Source of the DNA: UBA7359 sp041689615
Lineage (GTDB): Bacteria; Pseudomonadota; Gammaproteobacteria; Eutrophobiales; Eutrophobiaceae
Reading direction: 5' to 3'
Assembly (NCBI GenBank): GCA_041689615.1
Contig: JBDNFW010000043.1
Coordinates: 62,001 to 126,000 of the forward strand
Length of the DNA stretch: 64,000 bases
Shown here: positions 28,212 to 37,705 of the stretch, piece after piece
Layout of the letters: every line of letters begins with the position of its first letter
Position numbering within the stretch: position 1 is the first letter of the stretch
The notes under the pieces: model-generated
What the model was told of the DNA's origin: nothing
Seen by the model: only the letters and a program-made list of their open reading frames with translations
Databases searched by the model: none
Program-made: the position numbers and the translations under genes

Positions 28212-29342
28212 TTATGATGACAAATTATCAAGTATAGCTGTTTTAACCTGATCTAATTTGGCATCAATCTTAATAACTGGTGCGGTACTTTGTTTAATTG
28301 CTATATCAGGATCTTTTAGCCCGTGACCGGTTAAAGTACAAACAACAGTACTGCCTTCAGGAATCTTACCTGAATTTATATCTCGCATTGCACCGGCTAA
28401 GGATGTTGCAGATGCAGGTTCACAAAATACACCTTCTTTTTCTGCGAGTAATTTTTGCGCTGCTAATATTTCTTCATCTGTACATTCATCAAACCAACCG
28501 CCAGATTCCTTTTCAACTTCCCATGCGTAATCCCATGATTGTGGATGACCAATTCTAATTGCTGTCGCAACAGTTTCTGGCTCATCAACCATTTCACCAC
28601 GCAGGAAAGGAGCTGAACCTGATGCCTGAAAACCGACCATCTTTGGACGAGTATTAACTATTGCTTCATGAACGCCAGAGTCAGTTTCATGTAAAGCACA
28701 AATACTTGTTACTTGTTTTGCACATTCGCTATAGCCAATCCAATGTGCACTGATATTTCCCGCATTACCTACAGGTAAACAATGATAATCCGGTGCTTTA
28801 CCTAGTTCTTCAACAATTTCAAACGCGGCTGTCTTTTGTCCTTGTAATCGATAAGGATTAATTGAATTAACTATTGTAACGGGTGCATGATCAGCAACTT
28901 CTTTTACCAAACGCATACCATCATCAAAGTTACCTTTGATTTGCAAAATAATTGCACCTTCAATCATTGCTTGCGCCAATTTACCTTGCGCAATTTTACC
29001 GTCAGGAATTAAAACAAACGCCGTTATTCCTGCACGCGCAGCATACGCTGCAGCTGAAGCAGATGTATTACCTGTTGAGGCACAGATAATAGCTTTTGCG
29101 CCATCTTCAACCGCCTTGGTAACAGCCATCGTCATACCGCGATCTTTAAAAGAACCGGTTGGGTTTAATCCTTCGTACTTAACATAGAGATCGACTTTCT
29201 TATCCAGTAAGTCAGGAATGTTTTCTAATTTAATTAAAGGTGTATTACCTTCACCAAGACTTATCAAACGAGTGCTATCACTCACTGGAAGACGATCACG
29301 ATAATTTTCAATTAAGCCTGTGTAACGTGTTCTAAATGTCAT
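28212..29342 (-). CDS. thrC: Threonine synthase
   Basis: 376 residues, the shorter class of threonine synthase. It converts O-phosphohomoserine to threonine using pyridoxal phosphate. The PLP lysine lies in NPTGSFKDRGM near residue 60, and the phosphate-binding loop is the glycine/serine-rich PVGNAGNIS. It follows hom by five bases, so the last two steps branch from aspartate semialdehyde in one operon. Homoserine kinase (thrB) is absent from the window. Confidence 0.95.
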   Translation of the reverse strand: MTFRTRYTGLIENYRDRLPVSDSTRLISLGEGNTPLIKLENIPDLLDKKVDLYVKYEGLNPTGSFKDRGMTMAVTKAVEDGAKAIICASTGNTSASAAAYAARAGITAFVLIPDGKIAQGKLAQAMIEGAIILQIKGNFDDGMRLVKEVADHAPVTIVNSINPYRLQGQKTAAFEIVEELGKAPDYHCLPVGNAGNISAHWIGYSECAKQVTSICALHETDSGVHEAIVNTRPKMVGFQASGSAPFLRGEMVDEPETVATAIRIGHPQSWDYAWEVEKESGGWFDECTDEEILAAQKLLAEKEGVFCEPASATSLAGAMRDINSGKIPEGSTVVCTLTGHGLKDPDIAIKQSTAPVIKIDAKLDQVKTAILDNLSS

Positions 29343-29347
29343 TGTCT

Positions 29348-30661
29348 TTATCCCAATGTTTCCATGCGAATACGCATAACTTCACCCTCGATGGCATCGA
29401 GTTGTTCAATCTTGGCAATTGCATCATTCATATTTTTTTCTTTAATTCGTTGTGTCAGAAAAATAATCGGTACATGACTCGCATCTTCTGCAGGTTCTTT
29501 TTGTAAGATAGCTTCGATACTAATTCCAGAGTCACCCAGTATTTGTGTGATGTCAGCCAATACACCCGGCTTATCTATCGCATGTATACGTAAGTAATAT
29601 GCTGTTTCCGTTTCTTCCATCGGCAATATTTTAATGTCTGCCAATGAATCAGGCTGGAATGCAAGATGCGGCACGCGATTTTCAGGATCAGTTGTCAAAG
29701 CGCGAACAACATCAACCACATCTGCAATAACAGCCGAAGCTGTCGGTTCAGCGCCAGCACCGGCACCATAGTATAATGTCGGTCCAACAGCATCACACAT
29801 AACCAACACTGCATTCATTACACCATCGACATTAGCAATTAAACGTCGTTCCGGAATCAAGGTTGGATGAACACGTTGCTCCACACCTTTGTCTGTCTTG
29901 CGAGTAATGCCTAAATGCTTAATACGATAACCAAGCTCCCCTGCATACAACACATCTTGCTGTTCAATTTTACCAATACCTTCCGTGTAAGTTTTATCAA
30001 ACTGTAATGGCATACCGAAAGCAATCGAACCAAGAATGGTTAATTTATGTGCCGCATCTATGCCTTCAACATCGAAAGTAGGATCTGCCTCGGCATAACC
30101 TAATGCCTGTGCTTCTTTTAATACGTCTTCAAAATCACGACCCTTATCGCGCATTTCAGTAAGAATATAATTGCTGGTACCATTAATAATTCCTGCTATC
30201 CATTCTATTTCATTTGCAGCTAACCCTTCACGGACTGCTTTAATAATAGGAATGCCTCCGGCAACACCCGCTTCAAATGCAACCGTAACACCCTTCGCTT
30301 GTGCCGCAGCAAAAATTTCATTTCCGTGCAGAGCAATCAAGGCTTTATTTGCGGTCACAACATGTTTGCCATTTTCGATGGCTTTTAAAACCAGTTCACG
30401 TGCAGGTGAATAACCACCGATTAATTCAATAATAATTTCGACATCAGGATCATCGACAACTGCAAAAGCATCATCTGAAATTTTTTCGATTTGATCCAGA
30501 CCTTGAATCAAATCAGCGTTGTAATCTTTTGCTGCGGCATGTGAAATAATAATTCCACGACCGGCACGGCGCGCAATCTCACTCGCATTACGAGTAAGTA
30601 CGCTAACAGTACCACCACCAACAGTACCAAGACCTAATAATCCAATTTTTACTGGTTTCAA
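29348..30661 (-). CDS. hom: Homoserine dehydrogenase
   Basis: 437 residues, the stand-alone (not aspartokinase-fused) form. It reduces aspartate semialdehyde to homoserine with NAD(P)H. The Rossmann motif is GLLGLGTVGGGTV at the N-terminus. The catalytic domain includes AGVAGGIPIIKAVREGLAANEI and GIINGTSNYILTEM. The last 80 residues are an ACT domain (IHAIDKPGVLADITQILGDSGISI), the usual site of threonine feedback. It lies between the aminotransferase gene and thrC. Confidence 0.96.
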   Translation of the reverse strand: MKPVKIGLLGLGTVGGGTVSVLTRNASEIARRAGRGIIISHAAAKDYNADLIQGLDQIEKISDDAFAVVDDPDVEIIIELIGGYSPARELVLKAIENGKHVVTANKALIALHGNEIFAAAQAKGVTVAFEAGVAGGIPIIKAVREGLAANEIEWIAGIINGTSNYILTEMRDKGRDFEDVLKEAQALGYAEADPTFDVEGIDAAHKLTILGSIAFGMPLQFDKTYTEGIGKIEQQDVLYAGELGYRIKHLGITRKTDKGVEQRVHPTLIPERRLIANVDGVMNAVLVMCDAVGPTLYYGAGAGAEPTASAVIADVVDVVRALTTDPENRVPHLAFQPDSLADIKILPMEETETAYYLRIHAIDKPGVLADITQILGDSGISIEAILQKEPAEDASHVPIIFLTQRIKEKNMNDAIAKIEQLDAIEGEVMRIRMETLG

Positions 30662-30709
30662 AAAAATAACTCCAGGTAATTCAATAATATTTAAAGTGAA
30701 ACGAAATAA

Positions 30710-31912
30710 TTACGCTTCATTTTCATTTGACGGATCTTCTTCTCTCATCATTGCACGTATAGAACGAATCGCCTGTCGAGTACGATGTTCATTTTCAATC
30801 AAGGCAATACGTACGAAATCGTCACCGTAACTACCAAATCCGATACCTGGTGATACAGCGACCTTTGCTTCCATTAACAATTTCTTAGAAAACTCGAGTG
30901 AACCCATTTTCTTAAATTGTTCAGGTATGGGTACCCAGGCAAACATTGTCCCTTTGGGTTTTTCGACTTCCCATCCGATAGAATTCAAACCATCACATAA
31001 CACATCGCGACGGTTGCAATACATATCACGAATCTCAGCAACGCATTGTTGATCTTCTTCCAGTGCCGTTATTGCGGCAATTTGAATTGGCGTAAATGTG
31101 CCGTAATCAAGATAAGATTTAATTCTCGCTAATGCTTTTACTAATGTCGGGTTGCCAACCATAAAGCCGACACGCCAACCAGGCATATTGTAACTCTTGG
31201 ACATGGAAAAAAATTCGACTGCAACGTCTTTTGCTCCTGGCACTTGTAATATCGAAGGCGCGGTATAACCATCAAAAACAATATCAGCATAAGCCAGATC
31301 TTGAATGACCCAAATCTGATGTTCTTTGGCAATTTCAATGATCTTGCCAAAGAATTCCAGATCAACACATTGTGTTGTTGGATTACTCGGGAAATTAATC
31401 AGTAATAATTTTGGTTTCGGCCAGCAATCCCTTATCGATTTTTGTAGTTCTTCAAAAAAATCAATACCCGGACCAATCGGAACATGACGCACATCAGCAC
31501 CAGCGAGAACAAAACCGTACGGATGTATAGGATAGGCAGGATTTGGAACCAGAACAGCATCACCGCGATCGACAATTGCCATAGCCAAATGCGCCAGTCC
31601 TTCTTTTGAACCAAGCGTAACAATCGCTTCAGATTCAGGATCGAGATCTACATCATAACGTGATTTATACCAATTACAGATAGCACGTCTTAATCGTGGG
31701 ATGCCACGCGAGATAGAATAACCATGCGTGTCTTCGCGTTGTGATGCCTCTACCAGTTTTGCAACTATGTGTTTTGGTGTTGGTTGGTCAGGATTCCCCA
31801 TACCAAAGTCAATAATATCCTCGCCACGATGACGAGCATCCATCTTCAATTCATTAACAATATTGAATACATAAGGGGGTAGGCGATTAATACGCGCAAA
31901 TTCTTCGTTCAC
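30710..31912 (-). CDS. alaC: Alanine-type class I aminotransferase
   Basis: 400 residues of PLP-dependent fold type I. The N-terminus (RINRLPPYVFNIVNELKM) and the DFGMGNPDQPTPKHIV stretch are characteristic of AlaC-type glutamate-pyruvate aminotransferases. The PLP lysine is in SMSKSYNMPGWRVGF, and the arginine binding the substrate carboxylate is in VRIALIENEHR. The gene lies 48 bases upstream of hom, an arrangement seen in many gammaproteobacteria; older annotations call it an aminotransferase of the methionine/threonine branch. It is divergent from the nitrilase-family gene. Confidence 0.88.
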   Translation of the reverse strand: MNEEFARINRLPPYVFNIVNELKMDARHRGEDIIDFGMGNPDQPTPKHIVAKLVEASQREDTHGYSISRGIPRLRRAICNWYKSRYDVDLDPESEAIVTLGSKEGLAHLAMAIVDRGDAVLVPNPAYPIHPYGFVLAGADVRHVPIGPGIDFFEELQKSIRDCWPKPKLLLINFPSNPTTQCVDLEFFGKIIEIAKEHQIWVIQDLAYADIVFDGYTAPSILQVPGAKDVAVEFFSMSKSYNMPGWRVGFMVGNPTLVKALARIKSYLDYGTFTPIQIAAITALEEDQQCVAEIRDMYCNRRDVLCDGLNSIGWEVEKPKGTMFAWVPIPEQFKKMGSLEFSKKLLMEAKVAVSPGIGFGSYGDDFVRIALIENEHRTRQAIRSIRAMMREEDPSNENEA

Positions 31913-32012
31913 TTTCTGACCTTAAACCTATATATAAAAAGCTGGTGATTATACGGTATACATTTGAAACGTTACAGAGCTGTTTAAACTGTTTGATCAG
32001 GGGGGACTCCCG

Positions 32013-32018
32013 TATAAT
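32013..32018 (+). promoter_or_regulatory. Candidate -10 box giving a leaderless nitrilase mRNA
   Basis: A consensus TATAAT ends seven bases before the start codon of the next gene, so transcription would begin at or next to the ATG. The -35 region (CTGTTT/TGTTTG, 17-18 bases upstream) is weak. Confidence 0.45.
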
Positions 32019-32024
32019 CAACTC

Positions 32025-32837
32025 ATGATAAATATTGCTGCTGTACAGATGGTTTCGACTGATGTCGTTGCCGAAAATCTCGAACTTGCCGGAAAACTCA
32101 TAGCTGACGCCGTTTCGAAACAAGCAAAACTGGTAACGCTACCTGAAAATTTCCCGCTAATGGGCAAAGAAGACTCTGAACGACTGGCAATTCAAGAAGC
32201 TTTTGGTAGTGGTCCAATACAATCTTTTCTTTCAGCTCAGGCAAAACAACACCAAATTTATTTATTAGGCGGAACCATACCTCTGCAATCCGATAAACCG
32301 AATAAGGTTTTTTCGGCAAGCCTACTCTATGCTCCAAATGGAGAATGCATTGCCCATTATGACAAAATCCATTTATTTGATGTTCTGGTTAATGAATCTA
32401 ATGGTGAGTCATACCGTGAATCCGATGCATTTGAAGCCGGAAATGAAATTGTTGTGGCAGCGACCGAAATTGGAAATATTGGGCTTTCTGTTTGTTATGA
32501 CCTGCGTTTTCCCGAAATGTATCGAAAAATGCATGCCGATAATGTGCAAATCATTACCGCACCTTCTGCTTTTACCGCAACAACCGGTGAAGCACATTGG
32601 GAAACTTTGCTTAGAACGCGTGCAGTTGAGAACTTATCTTATGTAATTGCCTCCAATCAGGGAGGAACCCATGTAAATCAGCGAGAAACCTGGGGACATA
32701 GTATGATTGTCGATCCTTGGGGTACGATACTTGCGAGTGTCGAGAAAGGTTCCGGCATTGCAGTAGCAGTAATTGATCTTGATAAACAAGCCAAGCTTCG
32801 CAAAATGTTCCCGGCGTTGGAACATCGAAAATTTTAG
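32025..32837 (+). CDS. Carbon-nitrogen hydrolase (Nit-type omega-amidase family)
   Basis: 270 residues with the nitrilase-superfamily triad: glutamate in VTLPENFPLMG near residue 43, lysine in HYDKIHLFD near residue 112, and cysteine in SVCYDLRFPEMY near residue 155. The start (INIAAVQM) and DLRFPEMYR match the Nit1/Nit2-like group that cleaves deaminated glutathione or omega-amides; the exact substrate is inferred. The start has no Shine-Dalgarno at proper spacing. It lies 39 bases upstream of tldD, a conserved pairing in gammaproteobacteria. Confidence 0.9.
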   Translation: MINIAAVQMVSTDVVAENLELAGKLIADAVSKQAKLVTLPENFPLMGKEDSERLAIQEAFGSGPIQSFLSAQAKQHQIYLLGGTIPLQSDKPNKVFSASLLYAPNGECIAHYDKIHLFDVLVNESNGESYRESDAFEAGNEIVVAATEIGNIGLSVCYDLRFPEMYRKMHADNVQIITAPSAFTATTGEAHWETLLRTRAVENLSYVIASNQGGTHVNQRETWGHSMIVDPWGTILASVEKGSGIAVAVIDLDKQAKLRKMFPALEHRKF

Positions 32838-32876
32838 AAACGAAACATTAAACAAAAGCTGGATATTAGAAACTTT

Positions 32877-34319
32877 ATGAGTAATTCATTAGAAACTGCA
32901 CAATCTATTTTATTGAGCAATCGTGGACTTGAACTGAGTGATGTTCAAAACACATTAGATCAACTCATGTTGCCTTCTATTGATCAGGCTGATCTTTATT
33001 TTCAATCCTCTCATTCTGAATCATGGGTATTGGAAGATGGTATTGTCAGAGAAGGTTCACACAACATTGATCAAGGTGTCGGTGTTCGTGCTATTAGCGG
33101 CGAAAAAACCGGCTTTGCTTATTCTGATGAAATTGTCTTACCCGCGTTAACGCAAGCGGCAACGGCAGCACGTTCCATAGCCAGTCACGGCGATAATGGT
33201 CAACTTCAAGCCTGGCATAAAACAAGCCCTCTCGTTCTTTATAGCGATAAAGATCCACTCAACTCAATAACGACTGAAGAAAAAGTAAATCTTTTAAAAC
33301 AACTTGATCAGGCCGCGCGACAAAAAGATCCGCGCGTAAAACAGGTCATGATTGGTTTAACCGGATCGCAATCGACAATATTAGTTGCGAACAGTGAAGG
33401 CAAGTTAAGTGGCGATGTCAGACCACTTGTTCGTTTAAACATAAACGTTATTGTTGAAGAAGATGGCAAGATAGAAAAAGGTGGTTCGGGTGGCGGTGGT
33501 CGCTTTGGCTATGAATATTTTCTTAACGATGGCATGGCCATGTCTTATGTTGATGAAGCAATAGAACAAGCTTTAATTAATCTTAAATCAGATGCTGCAC
33601 CGGCAGGCACTATGTCTGTCGTATTAGGTCCGGGTTGGCCAGGCATTTTATTACATGAAGCGATTGGTCATGGTCTCGAAGGCGACTTTAATCGAAAAGA
33701 AACATCGGCGTTTTCAGGACGCATTGGCGAACGTGTTGCATCAGAAGGCGTCACCGTGGTTGATGATGGCACGATTGAAAACCGTCGCGGTTCTTTGAAC
33801 GTTGATGATGAAGGTACACCAACATCTTCAACAACATTAATCGAACGCGGTATCTTAAAATGTTATATGCAAGATAAACATAATGCGCGACTGATGGGAG
33901 TTGCGCCAACAGGTAATGGGCGCCGTGAATCCTATGCGCATTTACCTATGCCGAGAATGACCAATACTTATATGCTTGGCGGCGAACATGATCCGGAAGA
34001 GATTATTGCCTCAGTTGATAAAGGTATCTACGCCGTACAATTTGGTGGCGGACAAGTCGACATCACCAATGGCAAATTTGTCTTTAGTGCCAGTCAGGCT
34101 TACAAAATCGAAAATGGAAAAATTACTACTCCAATAAAAGGAGCAACAATCATTGGTAATGGTCCGGATGTGTTAACTCGTGTCAGCATGGTGGGTAATG
34201 ATATGGCACTGGATTCAGGTATTGGTACCTGCGGCAAAGATGGTCAATCTGTTCCTGTTGGTGTTGGTCAACCAACAATTAGAATTGATAATATTACTGT
34301 TGGAGGAACTAGCGTTTAA
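32877..34319 (+). CDS. tldD: Metalloprotease subunit TldD
   Basis: 480 residues, the usual TldD size. TldD is the metal-bearing half of the TldD/TldE (PmbA) protease that digests unfolded peptides and processes leader peptides such as those of microcins and CcdA. The HExxxH zinc site is HEAIGHGLEGD near residue 260, and the C-terminal glycine-rich end (GTCGKDGQSVPVGVGQPTIRI) is typical. tldE/pmbA is not in the window. The gene follows the nitrilase-family gene and converges on the EAL-HDOD gene. Confidence 0.95.
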   Translation: MSNSLETAQSILLSNRGLELSDVQNTLDQLMLPSIDQADLYFQSSHSESWVLEDGIVREGSHNIDQGVGVRAISGEKTGFAYSDEIVLPALTQAATAARSIASHGDNGQLQAWHKTSPLVLYSDKDPLNSITTEEKVNLLKQLDQAARQKDPRVKQVMIGLTGSQSTILVANSEGKLSGDVRPLVRLNINVIVEEDGKIEKGGSGGGGRFGYEYFLNDGMAMSYVDEAIEQALINLKSDAAPAGTMSVVLGPGWPGILLHEAIGHGLEGDFNRKETSAFSGRIGERVASEGVTVVDDGTIENRRGSLNVDDEGTPTSSTTLIERGILKCYMQDKHNARLMGVAPTGNGRRESYAHLPMPRMTNTYMLGGEHDPEEIIASVDKGIYAVQFGGGQVDITNGKFVFSASQAYKIENGKITTPIKGATIIGNGPDVLTRVSMVGNDMALDSGIGTCGKDGQSVPVGVGQPTIRIDNITVGGTSV

Positions 34320-34338
34320 TCGTTGATTTCCTAAAGCA

Positions 34339-35574
34339 TCAATCAAGATCGGGTAAAGATTGTCGAGTCCATGTCATTGCGTCTCGGTAAATTTGATAAA
34401 GTCTATCCTGACTCATATTGGGAAACTCAATACCATCCCAAATACATTGTTCGCAACATATGCTGCACCACAAAGCCTTACCCATATCACCCTTTCTATC
34501 TAGCAATGCCTTATTTAAACTTTCATCCAATGGTATTTTTTTCAAAATGTCAGATAAAGGCTGATCAAGTACTGCATCCAAAATAGAAAATAGCCCTACA
34601 ATAAAATAGGAGTCCTTTTCTGGTAAGCCACATTCGTCGGCAATGAATTCACACATCTTTGCCCGAACTAAACCTACCTGAATAAGCTCGGAAGCTTTAT
34701 TCGCGTTTCCCGACATCGCTAGTAAACTCACCCAATTCTTCAAACGTTGAATTCCTAAATAAACGACTGCCTGTTTAATAGAATTCATTTTGTTTTTTAA
34801 ACCAAAGGCGGCTGAATTGACACACCGAAATAATTTATAACTTAAAGACACATCCTGGGAAATTAATTGCTCTATTTCACTAACTTCCAAGTCTGGTTTT
34901 TGCATTTGTGCGAGTAATTGAAGTAGTGAAATACTAGCTGAAGATAAAGCTTGATGACTAATAACTTCAGGCTTGGAAAAAAAATACCCCTGAAAGTAAT
35001 CAAAACCTACTTCTATAAGTTGATGGTACTCCTCCTGCGTTTCAACTTTTTCTGCGAGAAGTTTGAGTTTTCTCCCTTCAAACTTTTTAATCTGATTTTT
35101 TATTTCTTCGATACTATGTTGCATAACATCGAATTTTATTATTGTTGCTAAATCAATTAACGGTATCCATTCGTCAGAAAAGGTGAAGTCATCCAGTGCA
35201 ATGATATAACCCGCATCAACAAGTCTTTTAACTCCAGCAACAAGTTCTTCATCTACTTCAACTGTTTCCAATATTTCTATAACAACTCTGTCTGCCGGTA
35301 ATAATTCGGCAATGCCGTTGATTAACAAGTCTTTAGTAAAATTAATAAAGGCCGGATTAGAACCAACGATATCATCCAGACTGATTTCCATAAGCGCATT
35401 ATTGATTACTTGAGATGTTGCTTTATCACCATCGATACCATCATATGCGTCAACATTGCCTGAACGAAACAACAATTCATACCCGGCAATCTTAAGTTTC
35501 GAATCAAATATTGGCTGGCGGCCAATAAATACATGCGGTTTGTCTTCTACGATGTTTTCATGCAGCGTTTGCAT
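34339..35574 (-). CDS. EAL-HDOD (YuxH-type) signalling protein
   Basis: 411 residues. The N-terminal half is an EAL domain of the YuxH type (FIGRQPIFDSKLKIAGYELLFRS, FINFTKDLL, ALDDF, AEKVE, FQGYFF). Several catalytic motifs deviate (YELLF for EAL, IKFD for LKID), and this subfamily is generally a binder rather than an enzyme. The C-terminal half, from about residue 200 (LLQLLAQMQKPDLEVSEIEQLI...), is an HDOD domain, a catalytically silent HD relative used in regulation. A role in motility, surface or stress regulation is likely but unproven. Confidence 0.88.
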   Translation of the reverse strand: MQTLHENIVEDKPHVFIGRQPIFDSKLKIAGYELLFRSGNVDAYDGIDGDKATSQVINNALMEISLDDIVGSNPAFINFTKDLLINGIAELLPADRVVIEILETVEVDEELVAGVKRLVDAGYIIALDDFTFSDEWIPLIDLATIIKFDVMQHSIEEIKNQIKKFEGRKLKLLAEKVETQEEYHQLIEVGFDYFQGYFFSKPEVISHQALSSASISLLQLLAQMQKPDLEVSEIEQLISQDVSLSYKLFRCVNSAAFGLKNKMNSIKQAVVYLGIQRLKNWVSLLAMSGNANKASELIQVGLVRAKMCEFIADECGLPEKDSYFIVGLFSILDAVLDQPLSDILKKIPLDESLNKALLDRKGDMGKALWCSICCEQCIWDGIEFPNMSQDRLYQIYRDAMTWTRQSLPDLD

Positions 35575-35704
35575 TAAAAAATACCCTGATTATTAATTAT
35601 ATTTTTGAATAACTGCTTTTTTATCCACAATTTAAGAGAAATAAAGGTAGTTAACTATCTTATTATCGGGATAGATCTGTAATTCTTGACCTTAATTTTT
35701 GAGC

Positions 35705-35728
35705 AAAAAAAAGGCATCCGAAGATGCC
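35705..35728 (-). terminator. Intrinsic terminator after the DUF992 gene
   Basis: On the minus strand GGCATC, a TTCG tetraloop and GATGCC are followed by eight T. It lies 26 bases past the stop codon. Confidence 0.9.
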
Positions 35729-35753
35729 CTTTTAAAACTAACTATTTGTTCGA

Positions 35754-36248
35754 TTATTGAGCTTCGATATAGAGAAAGCTCAAACCACCTGAAGCACCTA
35801 GTCCCGTGCTGGTTTCCAACGCTAAAGGCTGTAAGCTGAAACTGTCATTACTACCGCCAATCAATGCTTTTGCACCTAAACCAACACCAACAGCAGCATT
35901 GAGTTCCGCACCAACATATTTACCCGCTAATGCATGGCTATTCGCACTTACATCATTACTCGCTGCAAAAACAGCAAAATGCATTGTTTCATCGGTTTTA
36001 AAGCTTAAATCCAAACCAAGACCAATACCGGTTTCACCTTTATATTTTTCAACTGTACCTGCATTATCGAATTCACATACTACATCCGCAGTTGAACGAA
36101 TGATTAAGTTAACGCGCGATCCAGGAACAACGGTACATTTAAGTACACCGAGTTGTAGACCGTGTGAATCAGCCATAGCTGATTGACTACAAGCTACAAC
36201 GATAGCCACGCAAAATAGATGAGAAATTCTTTTGATTGTTTTATTCAT
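35754..36248 (-). CDS. DUF992 family exported protein
   Basis: 164 residues with a signal peptide (cleavage expected after SAMA, about residue 26). The mature part opens LGVLKCTVVPG and continues VVCEFDNAGTVEKYKGETG, with two cysteines placed as in DUF992, a family of small proteobacterial periplasmic proteins of unknown function. The rest is Gly/Ala-rich alternating strands. It is transcribed alone and ends in a strong terminator. Confidence 0.75.
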   Translation of the reverse strand: MNKTIKRISHLFCVAIVVACSQSAMADSHGLQLGVLKCTVVPGSRVNLIIRSTADVVCEFDNAGTVEKYKGETGIGLGLDLSFKTDETMHFAVFAASNDVSANSHALAGKYVGAELNAAVGVGLGAKALIGGSNDSFSLQPLALETSTGLGASGGLSFLYIEAQ

Positions 36249-36348
36249 GCTTTATTTTTCCTTAATTTGAAGATTCAAAACCCAGTTAGTATATAAATTA
36301 AATGACATTCTTAACAGTGGTGAATTTCACACTTTTGAAAAAAGTTTA

Positions 36349-37494
36349 TTAATCTTTCAAACCAAACCACGCAATGATGACACCCACTGAGCTTAGTATA
36401 GCTGCGAAAAGGAAGGTTTGCATAGATCCGACATAATCCCAAAGGTAGCCGCTAATCAGACTGCCTAGTGCCAAACCTGCACCAAAACTGACGCTGCTAT
36501 ACAAGGCTTGTCCTCTGCCCTGATGCTCACCTTTGAACTCACGGTGAATGTATTGAATGGCAACAGCATGATAGATACCAAAAGTTGCAGCATGAAGACA
36601 TTGAGCAAATAGTAATATAAAAACATTATCCACAAACCAGGCAATCAACAACCAACGTATGGTTGCTAATATCAAAACCAGAATCATAAGTCGGCGTAAA
36701 CCGAAATGACCTATGACCCGATGCATGAATAAGTAAATTAGCACTTCAGCAAGAACGCCTAATGCCCAGGCAGTACCAATAAAACTATTCGAATAATGAT
36801 GTTCTTCAAGATAGATAGAAAAAAATGTGTAATATGGCCCATGCCCCGCTTGGACTAGAAAACACACCATCATCAACGTGATGATATGCGGTTTGAACAA
36901 GATTGAGCGGAATGTAGAGCCGTTAGACTCTTCATGAGAAGAAGGAATTTCCGGTAGGGATAAGCTATGCAGCCAAACCAAAAACATCGAAGCAATAATT
37001 ATTGGTAGTAAATAAACAATCGGTTGATGATCAAAAAATTTACCTAAGGCAAGAACCGCAATAATAAAACTAATCGAACCCCAGATTCGTACAACGGTAT
37101 AACTGTCACTTGATTCACCAAGGTGGGATAAAGTTGTTGCTTCAATCTGAGGTAAAGCCGCACTCCAGAATATCGAGAAAACAAAAAGAATAAAAAATAG
37201 AGACCAGAAATCCTGATAGAACAACACTAGCGAAAAAAATAACATTGATAATAATGAAGTATGACGAATAACCTGTATTCGCTTGCCGGTATGATCAACA
37301 ATCCAGCCCCAGATAAAAGAAGAGAAGATTTTAGTTACCACGACAATCGCCGAAAGAATACCAATATCCTCGGCAGTCATGCCTATCGATTTTAGATAGA
37401 GCGACCAATACGGCATGAATGCGCCGATGGTCAAGAAGAATAGGAAATAAAAACCGGACAGTCGCCAGTAAGGCAAGCCGTCGACTTTAATCAT
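36349..37494 (-). CDS. Major facilitator superfamily transporter (MFS_1-like/HcaT group)
   Basis: 381 residues with about twelve predicted membrane helices. The cytoplasmic loop after helix 2 reads WGWIVDHTGKRIQVIRH, the MFS signature loop. N-terminal PYWSLYLKSIGMTAEDIGIL is characteristic of the HcaT/MFS_1-like group. The substrate is unknown. It lies upstream of the DUF992 gene in the same direction but 100 bases away, with the stretch between it and aroC rich in short inverted repeats. Confidence 0.87.
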   Translation of the reverse strand: MIKVDGLPYWRLSGFYFLFFLTIGAFMPYWSLYLKSIGMTAEDIGILSAIVVVTKIFSSFIWGWIVDHTGKRIQVIRHTSLLSMLFFSLVLFYQDFWSLFFILFVFSIFWSAALPQIEATTLSHLGESSDSYTVVRIWGSISFIIAVLALGKFFDHQPIVYLLPIIIASMFLVWLHSLSLPEIPSSHEESNGSTFRSILFKPHIITLMMVCFLVQAGHGPYYTFFSIYLEEHHYSNSFIGTAWALGVLAEVLIYLFMHRVIGHFGLRRLMILVLILATIRWLLIAWFVDNVFILLFAQCLHAATFGIYHAVAIQYIHREFKGEHQGRGQALYSSVSFGAGLALGSLISGYLWDYVGSMQTFLFAAILSSVGVIIAWFGLKD

Positions 37495-37599
37495 GAGGGC
37501 TCCTCTATTAATTCTGGGTAAGATAGATTGAGATTCATAATTTTCAAGAGCAAGGCACTAAGTACCTGTAATAGTTATTCTATTGCGGGTGCTTAGTAA

Positions 37600-37651
37600 A
37601 GCTTCCGCTCCTGCTAACGCTCCTCACCTACGTCCTGTAGGCGACGAAGCT
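37600..37651. repeat. Nested inverted repeats between an MFS gene and aroC
   Basis: Outer arms AGCTTC (37600-37605) and GAAGCT (37646-37651) enclose a hairpin CCTAC-GTCCT-GTAGG (37627-37641). The stretch looks more GC-rich than its surroundings and may be a REP-type relic. No second copy was found. Confidence 0.3.
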
Positions 37652-37705
37652 ATTGGAGATTATGGAATCAAGATACTTATTCACGAATTGATAGAGAGCC
37701 CTCAA

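Noticed and set aside
31887..32123. Minus-strand 78-codon frame upstream of alaC
   Set aside because: It overlaps the nitrilase-family gene and the divergent promoter region and has no ribosome site or domain.
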